DNA of 64,000 nt from Marisa cornuarietis (GCA_004794655.1 SMMW01000584.1:2426001-2490000); one strand, 5' to 3'; shown: positions 25,741-38,108, counted from the first letter of the stretch. Translations and numbers: made by a program. The notes: a model not told the origin generated them from the sequence alone.

Positions 25741-26010
25741 CTGGGACCAGTTGCACCAACACGTTTCTAAACCTTAAAACTGTTCTAAAGAAGCAAAATC
25801 TCTTCTTTGCCATTTGATGCATTGCAGAAAAACGTACAAAAAATTGTACTGACAGGATGGAAAGTCAGACTTAAACAACTTTATCTTACTTAAAGCAGTT
25901 TTAGTTTTTAAAAATTTCAAATTGTGGTGTGCACTTTAAACTGATTATCTAAATAGATTTAAGGCCTAAAAGTGTTTAAAATTAGAAATGTGTTGTGCAA
26001 CTGGCCCCTG
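25741..26010. mobile_element. MITE-like foldback element with terminal inverted repeats
   Basis: The left end reads CTGGGACCAGTTGCACCAAC. The right end, reverse-complemented, reads CAGGGGCCAGTTGCACAACA, and both continue with AC(G/A)TTTCTAA. The inverted repeat is about 28 bp with a few differences. The interior of about 210 bp is also partly palindromic (CTTAAAACTGTTCTAA against TTAAAGCAGTTTTAG) and has no ORF. The size, TIRs and absence of coding suit a non-autonomous DNA transposon. A target-site duplication is not clear (perhaps GCT), so I do not assign a superfamily. Confidence 0.75.
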
Positions 26011-26335
26011 GCTGTTTCAAGGGGAGAGTATCCATCACATTGTTTCTCTCCCTTATTATGATTTTTTTCTCCCTTTCTTCTCCAGTAAAGAGCTATAGCT
26101 ACTTAAACGGACAGTCAGGAATCCAGAACTATAAGTTTTTTTGTTTGTTTTTCTCTTAATTCTGACAGGGGAAATAAATATTCCTTTTGTTACCAAAAGT
26201 AGAATCGGCTATGAACACAAAAAAGGGAAACGACGGGTCTGAAAAAAGACCAATGCCTCCAGCGCGTTTCCCAGGTTATTTTAGGGGATAAGAACCCTTC
26301 AGCTTCAGAAAAGTAGCCCCGAGGACTAATCGCTT

Positions 26336-26349
26336 ATTTGTATGCAAAT
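26336..26349. promoter_or_regulatory. Palindromic octamer-like POU site
   Basis: ATTTGTATGCAAAT contains an ATGCAAAT octamer and a second ATTTG half-site in inverted orientation, close to dimeric POU-domain sites. No gene is adjacent, so a regulatory role is only a possibility. Confidence 0.25.
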
Positions 26350-26914
26350 AAAGGTTAAAGACACACTGCGACAGAAAGCAAGTCATAAACTGCAAATATT
26401 TTCAAGCAAGAAACGGGATTTGCTCAAGAAAATACGGAGTAAGAACTACACTAACAAATAGTTAAGTGCATGGTCTTTCTTTCTTGGACAAGTAAGATCA
26501 AAGAACATGGAAATAAGAATTTTTCAAATTCATGTTTGGTATACATTGAAAAATTATTTACCCAGGCCCTGTAGTACGTCTCTTGACAGATGTTTATCAT
26601 TAATCACACTATGAAGCTTTCCTATTTCCACCAAACTATCCCTCGTGTATCTAAACGAAGCGTCTTATTGGAGTGTCTTCTTCCTTTTTTTCTCTATGCC
26701 TTATTCTTTTTTTCTTGCTGGCTATCACTCTATCTCATGTCTTTCTTTTTACTAGCATTGTTTTTGAGAAAATGTTTGTTTAAGTGATGTTATAAGTGTG
26801 TGAAGTGTATGTGAAAGTGTGTTCGTGTGTTTGGTGAGGGGGAGTTGATGGGTGTCTGTCTCTATGTGCGTGTGTGTAGGTAGTATCTTTGTGTGTACAT
26901 ATGTTTTCGTAGGT
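26350..26914. other. Non-coding DNA
   Basis: AT-rich sequence with no supported feature. Confidence 0.4.
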
Positions 26915-26970
<56 letters not shown>

Positions 26971-27026
26971 GGTGACGTGTTTATCTATCTGTGTGAAAGA
27001 GTTAGAGAGAGAGAGTGTGTGTGTGT

Positions 27027-27063
<37 letters not shown>
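26915..27063. repeat. Two (GT)n microsatellites separated by a GA-rich spacer
   Basis: GT runs at about 26916-26968 and 27014-27062 flank a 45-bp segment containing a (GA)n run. Degenerate GATA-type repeats follow at about 27200-27290. Confidence 0.97.
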
Positions 27064-27066
<3 letters not shown>

Positions 27067-28885
27067 ACATCTTTCTTCCTGAAGCTTTTTGTAGCTAAAG
27101 TACATATTCAGACAACATCATTTTATGAATACTGAAAGAGTAGGAGATTTCTGCTACTACTGTTGTTACGTGGCTGATTATCTGACAAGACAAAAACAAG
27201 TAGCTAGACAGATTTGTATACAGATAGATACATAACTAGATACATAAATAGATACACAGACAGATACCTAAATACACAAATAAAACAAGACAAAGTTGTC
27301 GCAACAGCAGCTGATGCCTTAAAACAACTAAACAACAAGCAGAAAAAATGCGCAAATGCATCTGATCACTTCCTTAACCTTTTCTCACTTCTTTGACTGG
27401 CTGCAGTTTAAAAAGTAATCAGAAAAAACTGCATCCATACTCACCTGAAAAGATACTTGAGGCTGATGCTGAAATAAAGATTGAGTTTCAAGTGTCAGTG
27501 ATTTTTATTTGTTGTCATTTCTTTCTTGGCTATTAGTATGAGATTCACTGCATGTGCACCGTACATGCAATTACGGGATTTTTTTGTTTTCTCGGTTGTT
27601 GTTTTTTTTCGTTCACATTTTTACCAGTTCTGTCAGCTGATTCTGTGGTCAAATTGCATTTCCAAAACAAAGAGAAAACGCTTTCATACGCTCTGACTTT
27701 TTTTCAATCGAGTTAGTAGCCTGGCGAAAGCAGCACTGTCATTTGTACCTTTTTTCCCTCGCAAATCAACGATTCCGATAAAAGAATGGTTGGTAAGTAA
27801 CTTCACTATAGAATCATCAAACAAGGGATGAACTGGTGCACAATGCCAACACTAATATCGAAGCTGTTCGTGGTGGGCGTGTCGTGAGAAGTCAGCGGAC
27901 ATTCACAGTTTCTTGCCCTCGCTTTTTGTTTTCTCTTTGGGTTATGCTTTTTTCCCCTTGTGAATGATTGGCTTTGGCACCTGTTCAGCTAGACACTAAT
28001 TATCTCCGACATAGCACACTGCAGTTTTCTGGTGTCCGATCTTTTCTTTCCACTGTCAAGGCGAAGGAGGTAGTCAAGGAAGATCTGAACAGCATGGTGA
28101 TCACACGACAGTCAGGCAAATGATCTTTTCGGAAAGAACTGAGCAGGCACTGTTCGGATAATTTGCTGACATGCCTATAAGAGTTTTCACTCGTGAAAAA
28201 GGGATTGTCCTGGCGCAAATTAGCGCTGCTTTTGTTTTCTTGGTGTTTGTGGTAGAATGAATTTCCCTACGGCAGAAGAACGTCCTTGGGAACCTGTAGA
28301 AGTTGTTGTTTTATCATTTTATCTTTGATGAGTCTATATTTTTAAAGAATGAGGTGCAGGCTAAGAAATGGCTTCTAATTCAGGAAGCTCAAACATTATT
28401 TCTTGCAAAATTATTTTTAAAAATCACAAGAGGGATCTATTTCTTAAAGGCTTTGGTCGTCAATAACAGAACATGTCCGAAGACGCCCTTGCACCTTTGG
28501 AAATGATGAGTAAAACAGGAGGTTGGGGTATGCCCCGCAATAATCAAAGGGTTCTTTGGAAATTTTCAGTTTCCTTTTGCAGCCCTTACCAGCGAAAAGT
28601 AAATCAAATCATGGTGCACCTAAACTAAATACTGTATATTTCTCCGTAAAAGACTTTGTATCACGTGATCTGTTTACTTCTCTGCAGGTCGTTAAGAACA
28701 CATTTTTTCCAGTCAGTCTTCTTCCAAACTCTTAAGTCACATTTTCTAATGCCGAAACGGTGGTAACAGTTTTTTAAAAGGTACACCTGATAAACGTTGC
28801 TTGATCACATTCCGTACAGAGTTTGATTAAGAAGAAATTATTACATTAGCTGGTGTCCACTTCTGATAACTAAGCTTTTTGCAAG
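27064..28885. other. Non-coding DNA
   Basis: The minus-strand frame at 28000-28218 (72 codons) has a protein-like composition but no domain, signal or matching splice partner. Otherwise unique sequence with no recognised feature. Confidence 0.35.
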
Positions 28886-29340
28886 ATGCAACGTGACATG
28901 TGGCTGTTTTATGAGTTTTCAGATCGCTTCCGAAGAAAAAAAAAACACCGAGAGTTGCCGATCTTCTTTGCCTTGACGAACGAAGAGAGGGAGAGAGCGA
29001 GAGGAGAGCGCACGTGCTGTGGTCTTCGTGGTGATGACAAAGACGCGCTGGTCTCAAAGCAGCGAGAGCAACAGCAACAGCAGCAGCGGCCACACGACAG
29101 CAGCACTTACATCTGCAACACCTTAGCTTGGTGCTGCTGCTGCTGCTGCTGCTGCTACAGCAAAGCGTGTGGGTGACAGCAGTTTCTCTGCTAGCAAACA
29201 GCCTTCCGTCTGCTGCACGGCGCTGGCTGCCGCACTGCTGCTGGCAGAAATGTAGAACCGCGGAAAAAGACCGGAGCGCGGGAAAAAAAGCAGTAGCGAC
29301 CTGCGGCCACACGCGTAGGGAGGGGAGGTAACCTGGCTTG
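28886..29340. other. GC-rich CAG/CTG-containing block
   Basis: This 450-bp block is much richer in G+C and CpG than its surroundings. It carries (GCA/CAG)n at about 29067-29092 and (CTG)n at about 29129-29158. Frames on both strands are poly-Cys, poly-Ser or poly-Ala and are not convincing proteins. It could be a promoter/5' UTR region or a transcribed triplet-repeat locus. No start of a recognisable gene is seen. Confidence 0.35.
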
Positions 29341-31110
29341 CCTGACAATGCAGTGCAAGTAACATCACGCACGCCTCCGTGTTATCTTTCTTTCTTACTT
29401 TATGTCTTTATTATCTTTTTATACATTCTTCTTTTCTTCATTTTTCCTTTCTTCTTACTTTTTTTCTTCGTACGATCATCTCTTTTTCTCTTTCATTTTT
29501 TTCACTTTTTCTGTCCTTTCATTCTGACTTCTCATGTTTTCTTTCTCTCTTCTATTCTTTCTTACACTTTTCTTTCTTTATTGTCACTCTTTTTGCTGTT
29601 TTAAACTGCTTTTTATTATCTCTCTCTCTCTCTCTCTTTACACAGATATATCGTTTGATTAATAATAGTTTGAGGATTCAGTAACCTGTTTATAACTTGT
29701 CTCATTAGTATAATTAATATAACTGCGTATAGATCTATATATATATATGGAGAGAGAGAGAGAGAGAAACCCCAACGGATTCTTTAAAAACAACACCTGT
29801 ATTTTACTCATTCTCTCTTCTATTAAATAAATGTGGAAAGTCGTTTATTCTGGATTGTTTGTACGTATCTCCTTTTAGCTTTTAACTTAGTTTTCCCCCT
29901 GTCTGTGTATTTTTGTGCACAGTAAGCAAAACCTTGGTTTTCCTGTGACACAAAGTAGTTAACGGCCTTTTTCGGCTGACAGAGTTTGTGCTCTTGTACG
30001 GCGTTTCCTAATTTCCTTTCAGGGCTTCAGTCCTCCCCCAAAAGCATTGTTTGCGATGAACAAAAAAGGGGAGAAGGGCAAAGTTTGTTTCTTAAACCCA
30101 TTTTGCGAGTGAATTGCTATGTCTGATGCATTTTATTTTATCTTTTGTCATGTCTAGCCACCTACTGCTATTACAGTCTTATGTGGAAATGGAAAGTTAT
30201 AGCTGACAACTACAAAGTAGTGTTCTTATTGAACTTCACCTTTTTAGCTGTAAATGAGAGCAGACGCAAGTCCGGGACGCAGAAACGATATCGACACATG
30301 CACTGTTACAGTTTGAGAGAAAAACAAGATGAATTGCGTTACCACAACAGAGTGAGAGCAGCGCAAACAACAGGCATCCATCACGGCGATTCTATGTATT
30401 GATAGCAGATGGTTTAGCCCTTCTTCCCCCTCTTGCAATCAGATTTCACCGGTGGAGACCCTGGTCCTTCCTAAGACGCGCTCCCTAAACATTCGGACAT
30501 CATTTCAGAGGGGAGGTCATTGTCCACGTGACTGGATGTAGACGTCGTTCATCACCGGTGTCCGCATCGCACCAAGATTTTTTGTTTACTCTCATTTTTT
30601 TATGACAGTGATGATGTGTGGATTTCTCTCTCGCTGAATGGATGGTAGAATCTTACTTTTAAACAATTGTGTGTCTGTGGATGCACCCATCATTATACTC
30701 TATTCTGGGAATGAGCTGGGGAGGCAGCCAAGTAGACAGATATAACGGACATAAAGACAAACAACAGCTGGCGCGATGGAAGAACGGAGACAGGGAGGGA
30801 CTGGGTATGTGGTGGTCCTGCGCGACCACGCCCTACATTCGTGCATTCGTCCGCCATCTGTAAGCTGCCGCCATCTTAGACCCAGCTGACTGTGCAATCG
30901 GTGCCCTCCTTCTGTGACACCAGCTTTGTGTTGTGGCAAAGCCCCTGGGGCGTCGACGATCCAATCTTCTCCAGCAGAGCAAATGAAACACTGAAGACGA
31001 TCGCATCTGTACAGTCTTCATCAGCCACCCTCCTCTCTTATGCCCTCGTTGTTGTCGTCTGAGAGGACAAAGGATGCTCAATTCTTCTTGATTAGATCTG
31101 CGTGGTCTGA
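29341..31110. other. Pyrimidine-rich and unique non-coding DNA
   Basis: A strongly CT-rich plus-strand tract runs from about 29375 to 29640, ending in (TC)n, and a (GA)n run lies at 29748-29766. The rest, including the moderately GC-rich 30690-31060, has no supported gene. Confidence 0.4.
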
Positions 31111-31190
31111 TACAGAACTACGTAGTCCAACACAGAGCCACATAGTCCAACACAGAGCTACATAGTGCGGCACAGAACTACACAGCCTTA
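31111..31190. repeat. 20-bp tandem repeat, 4 copies
   Basis: Four consecutive 20-bp units with the core CACAGAGCTACATAGTCCAA, differing by a few bases each, run at 31111, 31131, 31151 and 31171. A more degenerate partial copy precedes them. Confidence 0.85.
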
Positions 31191-31275
31191 TCATACATCG
31201 CGGCACGGAACTTGCTAGAACACCATACGGCTATTTTTACCACACACACGACTTATTTATATTTACAAATGAGGA

Positions 31276-31491
31276 ACGTCATCAAAAATCTGAGAAAAGT
31301 ATTTATAGGATTCTAAAGTGTTCTGACTTACGTCATCAAAAATCTGAGAAAAGTATTTATAGGATTCTAAAGTGTTCTGACTTACGTCATCAAAAATCTG
31401 AGAAAAGTATTTATAGGATTCTAAAGTGTTCTGACTTACGTCATCAAAAATCTGAGAAAAGTATTTATAGGATTCTAAAGTGTTCTGACTT
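31276..31491. repeat. Exact 54-bp tandem repeat, 4 copies
   Basis: Four units of exactly 54 bp start at 31276, 31330, 31384 and 31438, with no differences that I can see. On the minus strand each unit contains GTAAGTCAG (a near-ideal 5' splice site) and, 33 bp later, ACTTTTCTCAG (a good 3' splice site), leaving 12 nt (ATTTTTGATGAC) to the next GTAAGT. Because 54 is divisible by three, the minus strand also stays open as an 18-residue protein repeat, without further support for a gene. Identity of the copies indicates recent tandem duplication. Confidence 0.97.
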
Positions 31492-33247
31492 ACTCTAACG
31501 AACGCACTTGCGAACACACACAATACATATCATCCTCAGAAGCCTGTGACAAGCGTGATATTATTACTCAGCAAGCTTTTTCGACGCTGACAGAAATCTG
31601 AAAAAAGCAGAAGGCACTGGGATGTTTCAATACAATATCCTCGACAAACTTTGAACTGCGCCTCTAAATCGATTTAACAGCAGGGGACAGAACCGAAGTA
31701 CTCACTCATGCACGCATTGTCACTTTAGTCTTACGCTCCTTCTCCGTCCACGCCTCCTTCTGTTCATTCCTCGTCTTCGTTCCATCATTTCTATCCATCA
31801 TTTATCATATCTTCTCTCGTTATCATCTGCCTCGCCTTTCGCATTTGTAGTTTGCATTGTTAATGAATTTCTGCGAAGGCATATGCATCAAGGCTTAATG
31901 ACACAGAAGACCGTGGTAAATTGTTATTTATGGCACCAGCCATATGGAGAGGAATTCTAATTCTAATCGGAACGTCCATGCTTTCTAAAGATAGGCCATT
32001 ATTTAGCTATTCGTGAGCGCTCCAATACCTGCAAGCTACCTCCATACGCGAGGCCCGCACCTTAATGTGGTCGCAACAGGAAAGTAGCTTAATAGGGTTG
32101 CTGGAGGAGCTGGCACGGCTCCAGATTTATGGCATCAAATTGCGGCCATTTTCCTTGGCAAGTAGCTCGCAAATTTCTCTCGTCCTTGCAGCATGGAGCG
32201 GCCACTTACGAAGGCGAGTCACTTACGACGCTTCGAGGAAGAATTTGACAGCTGGAATCCGCGACATGTTTCGGCGAAGTTCGGAGGGGGCCTTCGGAAC
32301 GCACGCGCAAACAAGTTCACAGCGCGGCCTCGTCACACCTCCACGTCTAATGCATCTGGCTTAAAGGTGATGCACCAGCGTCTAGTTCCCCTCTACACAC
32401 CTACCCATCCCCTAACTTACAACAGCCTTAGAACAATATGACGTCCATTAGCTGTCGTTGGCTTCAACACTGCAGAGTGAGAGACCTCAAGACCCTCTGA
32501 GCAGGCGTCTGCTGCTATTGGAGAACCCAAACTCTAAATGGGTATCGAACGCCTGAAAATGGATTTGTCATTCTTTTCTTGTACCCGCAAGTGCATATCT
32601 TATGAGGGTTTTATCTTGCCCGTTGGAAACCCCTTTCAATGTTTGTCTGGAACAATAGGGGGATAGACGTCAGGAATAATTTCCAGAGAACACGGCACGT
32701 GTGCTGTATTATTCATGGGGGTGGTTTGATGGCTGGATGGATGAGGAGATGGGCTTCCCTCTCCGGCGCATCAGATCTTCCACGGCACTATGTTATCCGC
32801 TTTTCAGATGCCAGAAAGGTTTTCGCTAACACGTGCTGTCGACCTTTGACAGATGGGACTAATTTCTCAGCATCCTTCACAAAGTAACACACAGACAACC
32901 CCTCCCCTCTCTCCGCCCCCCACCCACGATGACTTTTTTTTTTTTGCAGAGCTATCTCGGTCACGTTATCGGTGATGTCGTCTTCAGACGCGTGAAGATC
33001 GATACCCGTCGGCTGTCCAGGGTCATTTATTTTCTGCACTTCTTTGGCCTCATCCGGATGTATTATGACTATCGTTGTTCACCAATGCCTGTGCGGAAGA
33101 ACACTTGATTGGGCACCATCTAGGACGGAGGCCAGAATGTTCAAGAGCGTCCAGGTGCTTGATGTGCGTCGTCAGGCTCAAGAAGCAGGGACTGCGCTAC
33201 AAACGGAAGAATCTTCACGTTCTTTCCGTATCCAGTAGCTGCCATTG
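31492..33247. other. Unique DNA with a GC-rich patch
   Basis: A patch at about 32060-32360 is GC-rich and open in two plus-strand frames (32065-32364 and 32193-32441), but neither gives a recognisable protein or consistent splice sites. A T-run lies at about 32935. Nothing else is recognised. Confidence 0.35.
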
Positions 33248-33442
33248 CAGTGGATTGGGCCGTGCACCTAGAATAGAATTAGGGTCCTGCAGCTCGGTAG
33301 TGCAGCAAAAATGAAATGTAGGGTCCCGCATCTGATTATTGCAGCCAGAATGGAGTCCAGGGTATCACAGCTGAAGCGCGCAGCAAGAAAGGGATCCTGT
33401 GTCCTGCAGCTGGGACGTGCAGCGAGAATGTGGATTCAGAGT
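33248..33442. repeat. 39-bp degenerate minisatellite, 5 copies
   Basis: Five head-to-tail 39-bp units start at 33248, 33287, 33326, 33365 and 33404. Each has the outline CTGCAGCTGGGACGTGCAGC followed by GAGAATGGA and AGGGTC. Divergence is moderate. The unit length keeps one plus-strand frame open (33311-33517), giving a 13-residue repeat that I regard as a by-product. Confidence 0.85.
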
Positions 33443-35359
33443 CTCACAACTAAATTAGAAACAGGGGTTGGGTTTTTTTTAATGCAGCTGAAAATAAAGG
33501 TGTCTGAGTGCTTGTGAGGATCGTACGCCTTTATTTCGGATCTCATTTTTTTTTAGGGAAATCTGTCTCCAGAATTTGCTCGTCATATAAGCACAGTCGC
33601 AGATGCTTCCAAAGCATTTAAAACCAAAACTATATTCCATATAACAATACATGTATAAAACTATAATGTGTATAACTATACATGCCTAAAACTATATATG
33701 TGTATAAGAGTTATCCCCAACTCCTATTCCGTTAGATAAAGAGTTCAAGTTCTTACGCAATAAGAAAATTCTCCCTACCATAAGTGTTTAATATTGCCTC
33801 CATGAACTCTATTGAGAATTTTTAGCAGATGTTTCGTGGTTTTCTCAACAAAACGGCCCATCAAACAGTGATAACTGCTGTTTTTAAATTCCTTCATTAT
33901 CAACAGAGCGAAGTGATCAGTATACAGCTACACTAGTGCTGCACAGCGTCAAGAGAACAACTGCAAACCTTTTGCCTGTTTCTCGTTTTCTTCGGATTTC
34001 GTGAATTCACTGAGAAAATTGTCAGCACGGTTATCATCCCCGCTAGTCTATACTTGCGACCAATTGTGCTGAGTAGAATTGTTTGCTCTTTATATAGGGT
34101 TTGTATTGGCACGGACAAAGGCCGTAGGCAAGTGCGTAGCTATTTTCTGTGCATTATCCCAGTTTCTTCATTCCCCCCTTGGAGAGGGGACGAAGGAATA
34201 AAAGCAATCAATCAATTGCCCTGAAGTACCAAACTAAATAACTTACAGCCGAGCACACCGACTTGGCAGGGCGGTAAGTAGGTTAGAAGCCAGTGGCAAG
34301 CTGTATACGCTGTATCTCACTGTACCTTTGCTGCACCGCTAGAAACAGCTTTCTTTGCATTGTAAACAAGTAAACATTTTCTTCTTCTGGTCAGAGTCGA
34401 CAACGAAGAACTAAAAAATGGATGCCATGATTGCGGGGTTGGGAGCACTTTCATAGTAACGTAAAAGCAGATTTAGTTTCTAGGTGAGGTTTATAAAGAC
34501 CTGGATGCTATCAAAGATGACTGCTTTTGCATTCTAGTCTTATTCTTTATTTGTTACATCCGAACGTTTTGAGAAGACACGAAGTAAAATTTGCACCCCT
34601 TCATTCACCGTTACTGCATTCTCAAACATTTTGTCAAAAAAGAATTATAACAGTTTATTAACTTCTGTAACTGGATGCGCAGCCTGAAAAACATAAAGGC
34701 GTTATTTTTAGGTACTCTGGTTTATTTGGTTTTCACTTTTGTTATTAAGGCATATAGCCAAAGTAAATAACGATTTTTGTCATGCGCAGTGCGGAGTCTC
34801 TGGGGGCCAGTGCGCTCAACTGTGGAGCAAAGCATTCTGGAACTGGTAACGGCCAGTCGTTTTGGAAAAATAGTCCTTCCTGCCCAGAAGCAAGGGATGC
34901 TGAATGGTCAGAGAATGTTACTACAGGCGGTGGAAGGAGATTATAAGGCCCCCCTTCCATATAATGCGCACTACAGACAGTAACCTACTTATCTATTGTC
35001 TCTGCAGCTATTAGGCTAACACTTGTACACTCAACAGCCATTTTCGGACGATATAAAAATATTAACAAAAATCTCATCCCTAAATTTTACAGTTTATACT
35101 AGTGAAGCCTCTCATTTGAGAGTTTGAGATTCAGCGCTCGCACGATGCGTGCGGGAGCGGCAACCTGTAGCGTCACGGGAATTTGCGCCCTACATCATCA
35201 CATCCACAAAATCCAACCAATCGCTTTCTCACAACGGGTAGGCTTAGAGGCTCGCCGTTCTCGTTGCCGCACACGTCTCCCTACGCGTCGTGGATCTCAA
35301 ACTCTCTAATCACACAGTCACATCAAAGAAAAGGTGGCTGTCGTGAGCAGCTCGCACTG

Positions 35360-35362
<3 letters not shown>
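33443..35362. other. Non-coding DNA with a possible retroelement 3' tail
   Basis: Near 34160-34220 a sequence with a GGAGAGGGGACGAAGG core is followed by AATAAA and a CAATCAATCAAT run, the style of a non-LTR retroelement 3' end. A GC-richer patch at 34777-34983 is open on both strands but unrecognised. Another at about 35125-35330 contains an inverted-CCAAT-type word (CCAACCAATCG). Confidence 0.35.

Positions 35363-35456
<94 letters not shown>
35363..35456. repeat. (GT)n microsatellite, about 94 bp
   Basis: About 47 uninterrupted TG dinucleotides, the longest pure dinucleotide run in the window. Confidence 0.99.
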
Positions 35457-35458
<2 letters not shown>

Positions 35459-38108
35459 CATCGACACACCCAAATCCCTTGCCATCCGCTACCTTTTCCG
35501 TTTCCCATTCCCTTCCTATCCAATGATTTTTTTTTCAAATATAGCAGGTTTGTGAAACTATAAGATTCTCTTCTTGAAGCTTACTTTTGAGTGTGCGTGT
35601 CAAAATGTTTTAGTATTGTGAACAGAGAAAATTAGTGCGTAGACCTTACCAACACAAAATTAGAACTTGATTGTTTTCATGGTGCTATTTTGTGTTACTT
35701 AAGTGTAATTCACCCTCGTCTCCAGCGTCCCCAGAACTGTACACGTGACTCATTCCTTAAAATAGGGCCTGATGTCAAGGAGCTAATTACGTCACTGCAA
35801 CCTCGAGCACGGGGGTGGTCTGCGAGAGAGGGAACTCGTGCCCGGCCAATCTCAGAGTAATTAGTGGTGCCATCAAAGAACAAGTGCGTCTTTCGATCTA
35901 GACTGCATAATATCAAATAATGACTCTGTGTAAGATGCCTTGGAATTACCACGAACATCTCCCTCTCCTCCGATGTGTGCATGCGTGCGTGCGTGCGTGT
36001 GTGTGTGTGTGTGTGAGAGAGAGAGTGCGTAAGAGTGAGATAGAGTGTGCGTGTGTGAGTGTACGCTCCTGCATGCGTTTATAATAAACGAAGATTTCAA
36101 GCATAATGCTAAGCTGGAAATCATACAAGAACGGAGGAAAATCTCAGCCGATATCAGTTTAATCGTCTGCTTTAGTGAAATATGACTGGCTATAAAGGGA
36201 ATGCAAGTAATACCTGTCTATACTCCCCCTCGTTTGAATGCTAGAAAAACTGATTATTTAATGTCAATCTCCTAATATGGTAGGATGCCTGTTTTTGTAT
36301 TATTTGGTAAAAAGTATTGACCCTTGGTATAACCATCTTTCTCCTCGTCAAATCTTTTATTTTCCTCCATCCACCTTCTCCTCCGCCCCCTCCCCCAAAT
36401 CTTCTCCACCACATCCTATTCCCCTACAACATCTTTTTAGAAAAATAACATCTGGTCTCTTTATCTTGTCAAAGCTTTCTTTTCAAATATGAGAGTCACA
36501 TGGTAGTCTACAATGTGTAAAAGAGGTGCTTTCTGTCGCAGAACTCTGCAAGACACGTTCTCTGACTTGCTGGCCCTTCTAACAGCTCGGTCACAGAACT
36601 AAAAAGGAGGTGACACGTGATCCATAACACGACTTTCTTGCAATGGCGCTGCTCAACAGCAGCCTTCGATATCAAGCGAGTAAACTACTTGCGCACAAGC
36701 ACCGAGCTGCTTCAATCACAAACATTCGAGCTTTGGTTCTATTTGCTCCCCGCAGAACAGGTTAGGTGGTTTTTTTTTTTAATCTGACAGTAACATGGGA
36801 AGCGGAAACAGATTTCTGAAAATTACTCACGAGCACTTGAACTAGAACTCCAGCAGCTTCTGAAAACAATGGATCATCTTCCAGTTTTGATGCATGGCGT
36901 AACTATGGCGCGTGGACAGCGGTTGGAAGCTTACACTTTTTATACCATTTTGTATAATTACATCAGCTGCAAAAGACCTGTGTCAAAATATGCTTGCCTT
37001 TCAAAAAGAAAAAAGTAATAAATAAACAATTTGCGCTATTTCACAAAGAGTGAAGTTGACTCGTTTCTAAAACATCTCAAATGGTATCAGATACTGAAAA
37101 CTGTTTACATAAAACTTCAGGTAACATACTAGAATGGTGTGCACTGTTTATAAACTAATGGTATCTTGTTTTTTCATACAGGTGAAAAGAATAATGTTTA
37201 CTGAAGATTAAGCTGAAAGTTTCTAACCTTTGATGCGAAACATGCAGTGATGGCTTCGTCAATGTCGTCAACAAGACATCGAAGTTAAGGTTATGGTCTC
37301 AAAGTGCTGTGCCGGTGACACGTAAACAAAAACATCAGGAACATAGTAATAATAAGTGATAACTGGATTTGTAAGGCACATTTTGCCGTGTGGATCAAAG
37401 CTTAATGCGGTGCACGCGAAAAACTACAAAGGAATTGACAGTCAACTATGCAACAGTCAGCAAACAGGCGACAGCGAGGCAAACATGATACATAACACAA
37501 AACACGTGTTGACTGTGCTGTGCAGGGCATTACGTGGAATATAGAAATAACGGGGGCCAGGTATGGGAATCGCTGTTGACTAAATGCTAAGCAAAACCGT
37601 ATGGGAATGTCTGCAACAGGATTTCGGGAACGCTTCAACATGCAAATGATGTCTCCCACCTCGGGAACGCATCACAGTAATGGCGGTGGGTTTGGATCAC
37701 ACAGTGCTTTGGTGTAAACTTGTCTCCGGTACGTTGGATTCGTTTTCCATTAGATCCACATCATCCCCTGTTTTCGAAGCATTTCCATTTCCTGTCCCCA
37801 AAGTCATCGTTCAGTCGGGGTCATCAAGCAAATTGACCGTGAGTCCTAACGTAGGTTTCCGGTTCTGTCTCCCCCTTGTACTGTTCCCACGCTTCACGAT
37901 GCAAAAGAGGAGGATTTTTTCTGGGGGGGGGGAGGTGGGCGGGGGAATGCCTGGGCATAGGCTTACGTCGTTAATGCAACACGTGATGAGACTTTACAAA
38001 TGAGTTTTAATGCTAGACACCAAAAAGAATAGTGTTATAATCAAACATGTCTCGAGGTATTCTGCAGCGTTTAGAACGTGCAACGTGCTTAAAAATTAAA
38101 CTAGGTGA
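35457..38108. other. Non-coding DNA with short simple repeats
   Basis: A GCGT/GT compound repeat lies at about 35980-36013, with GA-rich sequence after it. The rest is unique and AT-rich; 37402-38003 is slightly richer in G+C without a convincing exon. Confidence 0.4.

Noticed and set aside
26752..27135. Poly-Cys-Val and poly-Thr-His frames over GT/CA repeats here and at many other sites
   Set aside because: Direct translation of dinucleotide microsatellites.
28827..29372. 181-codon minus-strand ORF rich in Ser, Cys and Ala
   Set aside because: Composition follows the CAG/CTG repeats and CpG-rich sequence; no domain or splice support.
31263..31523. 86-codon minus-strand ORF made of four 18-residue repeats
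   Set aside because: It stays open only because the 54-bp unit is divisible by three. The better reading is a DNA repeat carrying splice-site-like words.
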